The notes beneath the pieces are model-generated. The model was not told the origin of the DNA. It ran no database searches and saw only the letters and a program-made list of their open reading frames with translations. DNA of 64,000 nt from Amycolatopsis sulphurea (GTDB lineage Bacteria; Actinomycetota; Actinomycetes; Mycobacteriales; Pseudonocardiaceae), in contig NZ_PDJK01000002.1 of NCBI RefSeq assembly GCF_002564045.1, positions 3,844,001-3,908,000 on the forward strand, read 5' to 3'. The position numbers and the translations under genes are program-made. Positions 62,193 through 64,000 of the stretch are shown here, piece by piece; position 1 is the stretch's first letter; every line of letters starts with the position of its first letter.

Positions 62193-62819
62193 GTGCGAGG
62201 ACTCGTTGACGCCATGATCTCCGCTTGCGCCGCTGATGGCACGAGCGAGGAGTACGGCCTGGTTGCCGCAGATGACGCGGTGCTAGCGGTGGTGGACATC
62301 GCCGAGTTCGTTGCGGAGGAGATCGCCGCAGGCCGCGTGTTCCGTACGGCCGCCGAACTTCCCAACCTGCGCACCCTCGTGCTGACCCGACTGGACCCCA
62401 TTGACCTGTGGGTGGTCGACGGCTGGGCGCTGATCCGTGAACAGGGCGTCGAACTAGACCTGAGCGGCGCCTGTCTGCGCGGCGCCACCCTCACCGGCGC
62501 CCGCCTCAGTGATACCGACCTCGCCGAAGCCGATCTGCGTGGCGCCGACCTGGAGAAAGCCGACCTCAGCCGCGCCCGCTTGGTCGGCGCCAACCTGTCC
62601 GGCAGCATCCTCTACCGCGCAGGCCTCGCCGGCGCAGACCTCACCGAAGCCGACTTGCGTCGCACCGACTTGCGCCACGCCGACCTCCGCGACGCTACCT
62701 GCACCCACACCGCCTTCCGCGGCGCCGACCTGTGGGACGCCTACATGTGGGACGTCGACCTCAGCACCGCCTTCACGGAAGGTACCGATATCACCAGGGC
62801 CGCGAAGTTCCTCCGTTAA
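62193..62819 (+). CDS. Pentapeptide-repeat protein
   Basis: 208 residues from GTG 62193 (GAGGAA upstream). The first 85 residues form a separate domain with no known family. Residues 87-200 consist of about 20 A(D/N)LXX-type repeats (DLSGACLRGATLTGARLSDT, DLAEADLRGADLEKADLSRA, and so on), which fold into a right-handed beta-helix. Some such proteins mimic DNA and protect gyrase (Qnr, McbG, AlbG). As the last gene of the cluster it could be an immunity protein, but many pentapeptide-repeat proteins have other or unknown roles. Confidence 0.88.
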   Translation: MRGLVDAMISACAADGTSEEYGLVAADDAVLAVVDIAEFVAEEIAAGRVFRTAAELPNLRTLVLTRLDPIDLWVVDGWALIREQGVELDLSGACLRGATLTGARLSDTDLAEADLRGADLEKADLSRARLVGANLSGSILYRAGLAGADLTEADLRRTDLRHADLRDATCTHTAFRGADLWDAYMWDVDLSTAFTEGTDITRAAKFLR

Positions 62820-62842
62820 ACCGAGGGTGACACCACGCCGGA

Positions 62843-62868
62843 CTGTGCAGCTGTGCAGCTGTGAACAG
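62843..62868. repeat. Short tandem repeat after the cluster
   Basis: CTGTGCAG occurs twice in tandem and is followed by an imperfect third copy (CTGTGAACAG). It lies in the 75-base gap between the convergent pentapeptide-repeat gene and the TniQ-like gene, where no hairpin terminator is visible. Confidence 0.5.
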
Positions 62869-62894
62869 CCAGATGTCAAGTGCACGGCGAGTAG

Positions 62895-64000
62895 TCATTG
62901 CCGCCCAATGGTTTCGGTGCAGGGCTCGTGGGTGACGTGCCCGGTGCGGTCGATGTGCGCAGCGAGCCTGCCAGCGTAGGCGTCGAGGAGCGTGTGCAGC
63001 GCGATGTCGTGGGGGCGCGTGCTGGGCTGCCGCAAGCGTGCCCAGAAGGCGTAGTCGCTGATCCGCCATGCGTTGCGCTGCTCGGCGGGTTGCCGGTCGC
63101 GCAACGGGTGCGGGGCGAAGACGTGCTCGGTGCCGGTGACGCGGGCCCACGTAGATCGACGCGCTCTGGCGTTTCCGGTCGCCGAGCTGGGGCTGGCGGC
63201 CGTGGATCCACTTTGGTGGCGGAAGCTGGTCGGCGATCCAGCGCCAGGTCTCGGTGTCGATGCACCAGTCCCCGCGCAGGGCAGCGCGGCGCCGGTCGTA
63301 GTCGATCAGGTCGGGGGTGGCCGCGAGGTGGTCAACGAGTTGGTGCAGCACGGTGTCGAACTCGTGCTGGTCGGGGCGAGCACGTGTCCAGCGGTGCAGC
63401 GCCTTGGCACTGGAGTGGCAGCGATCGAGGGCGGCGGGAGTGTCGGGCAGGCCGAGACGCCCGGCGGCCTGCTTGATGGAGCCGCCGGCCGCGAGCTGAC
63501 ACAGGTGCAGCGCGGCGCCGCGGCGCAGGTGGACCTCAGCGATGCCGGTGAAGTGCCCGAAGTGCTTGTCATACCAGTCTTGTTGCAGGAACTGGGCGAT
63601 GTGCTCGGGACCGAACTGGGTGCGGCGGATGGGCGCGTGCAGGCCGCGAGATCGGTGAGCGCTGGTGTAGCTCTGGAGCACCGGGGCGACCGCCTGGCGC
63701 ATCCCCTCCGAGCAGTCCGGGCGTCCGGACAGGAAAGTCCGGCTCCAGGCAGCTTTGCCCGGACGGCGGTCGTCGTGGGCCAGCAGGCGCCGCAGTTCGC
63801 CGCTCAGGGCCTGGGGCGAGCCGAGATGGAGTAGGTGGTGGTCGGCGATGTCCAACAGCCTGGCGCAGGCGAGGGCGTCCAAACGGGGGCGATTTGAGGA
63901 AGTGCTGGACGCTCTGGCTGTAGCCCTTGGATTTCGGGTTCCGGACGGTCGCTTGGAACTGCGCGTTGAGGTCGGCCAGGTGCTCGTCGAGCGCGTCGGC
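62895..64000 (-). pseudogene. Second TniQ-like protein (C-terminal part, two frameshifts, cut by window edge)
   Basis: The minus-strand product resembles the C-terminal region of the protein at 48231: LDEHLADLNAQFQATVRNPK, then RTQFGPEHIAQFLQQDWYDK, CQLAAGGSIKQAAGRLGLPD and WARVTGTEHVFAPHPLRDRQ, ending CTETIGRQ. Two phase changes are needed: one at a C5 run near 63888 and one near 63150, where GTGTGG appears shortened to GTGG. The N-terminal TniQ domain itself lies beyond the right edge. The family is inferred only from similarity to the other copy. Confidence 0.55.

Noticed and set aside
1..64000. tRNA or rRNA genes and classical riboswitches
   Set aside because: No sequence resembling a tRNA cloverleaf with a CCA-adjacent acceptor stem, an rRNA segment or a known aptamer was recognised by eye. 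A tRNAscan-SE and Rfam search would settle this.

Overview
The window is high-GC actinobacterial DNA. GTG and TTG starts, ATGA/GTGA overlaps, 3rd-position GC bias, many flavin monooxygenases, a small BldC-like MerR regulator and a terpene-cyclase remnant all fit a soil actinomycete, most likely of the Pseudonocardiaceae (Amycolatopsis-like; this is inference, as there is no rRNA gene to anchor it). No tRNA or rRNA gene was seen.

Region 1 (1-9 kb) holds an aldehyde dehydrogenase, a DUF885 peptidase-like protein, an Lrp regulator divergent from an M20 peptidase, and an orphan NarL-type histidine kinase. The kinase is followed by a pair of complementary palindromes and surrounded by remnants of an ABC exporter, a TetR regulator and a DUF2079-like protein.

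Region 2 (9-35 kb) is a catabolic island. After a frameshifted TauD-like dioxygenase and a DUF1684 protein, one long plus-strand series of overlapping genes (11.1-26.7 kb) encodes an amino-acid permease, a lipase-like hydrolase, an SsuD-like monooxygenase, an Eis-like acetyltransferase, an NtaA/DszA-like monooxygenase, a complete Opp/Dpp importer, a DszC-like monooxygenase and three more luciferase-like proteins. A second unit (27.6-35.3 kb) has an SsuD-like enzyme divergent from a polar amino-acid-type importer, another NtaA-like enzyme, a GntR regulator and a convergent M20 amidohydrolase. Together they suggest uptake and oxidative C-S or C-N cleavage of small organosulfur or amino-conjugated compounds.

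Region 3 (35-50 kb) is accessory and eroding. Intact genes are a NYN/LOTUS protein, a MerR regulator, a DUF6292-like protein, two cold-shock proteins, a fatty-acid desaturase with a coupled leader ORF, and a hibernation-factor-like protein. Between them lie remnants of SnoaL-like, AI-2E transporter, acyl-CoA dehydrogenase, IS66, terpene synthase and HTH-TPR genes. A 1.3-kb IS3 element with readable inverted repeats abuts a short orphan CRISPR array, followed by a broken TniQ-like gene.

Region 4 (50.2-64 kb) is the most interesting part. A TetM/OtrA-like GTPase is divergent from a 46-codon peptide gene. A strong hairpin follows that gene, then ten tightly coupled genes: TPR protein, MATE exporter, beta-propeller, M3 peptidase, O-methyltransferase, SDR, aldo/keto reductase, two DUF6445/2OG-oxygenase-like proteins and a pentapeptide-repeat protein. 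This looks like a biosynthetic cluster for a ribosomally made peptide with no hallmark enzyme of the common RiPP classes (no YcaO, radical SAM, LanB/LanC, lasso cyclase or ATP-grasp). A second TniQ-like gene, also damaged, closes the window, so the cluster is bracketed by two related damaged genes on the same strand.
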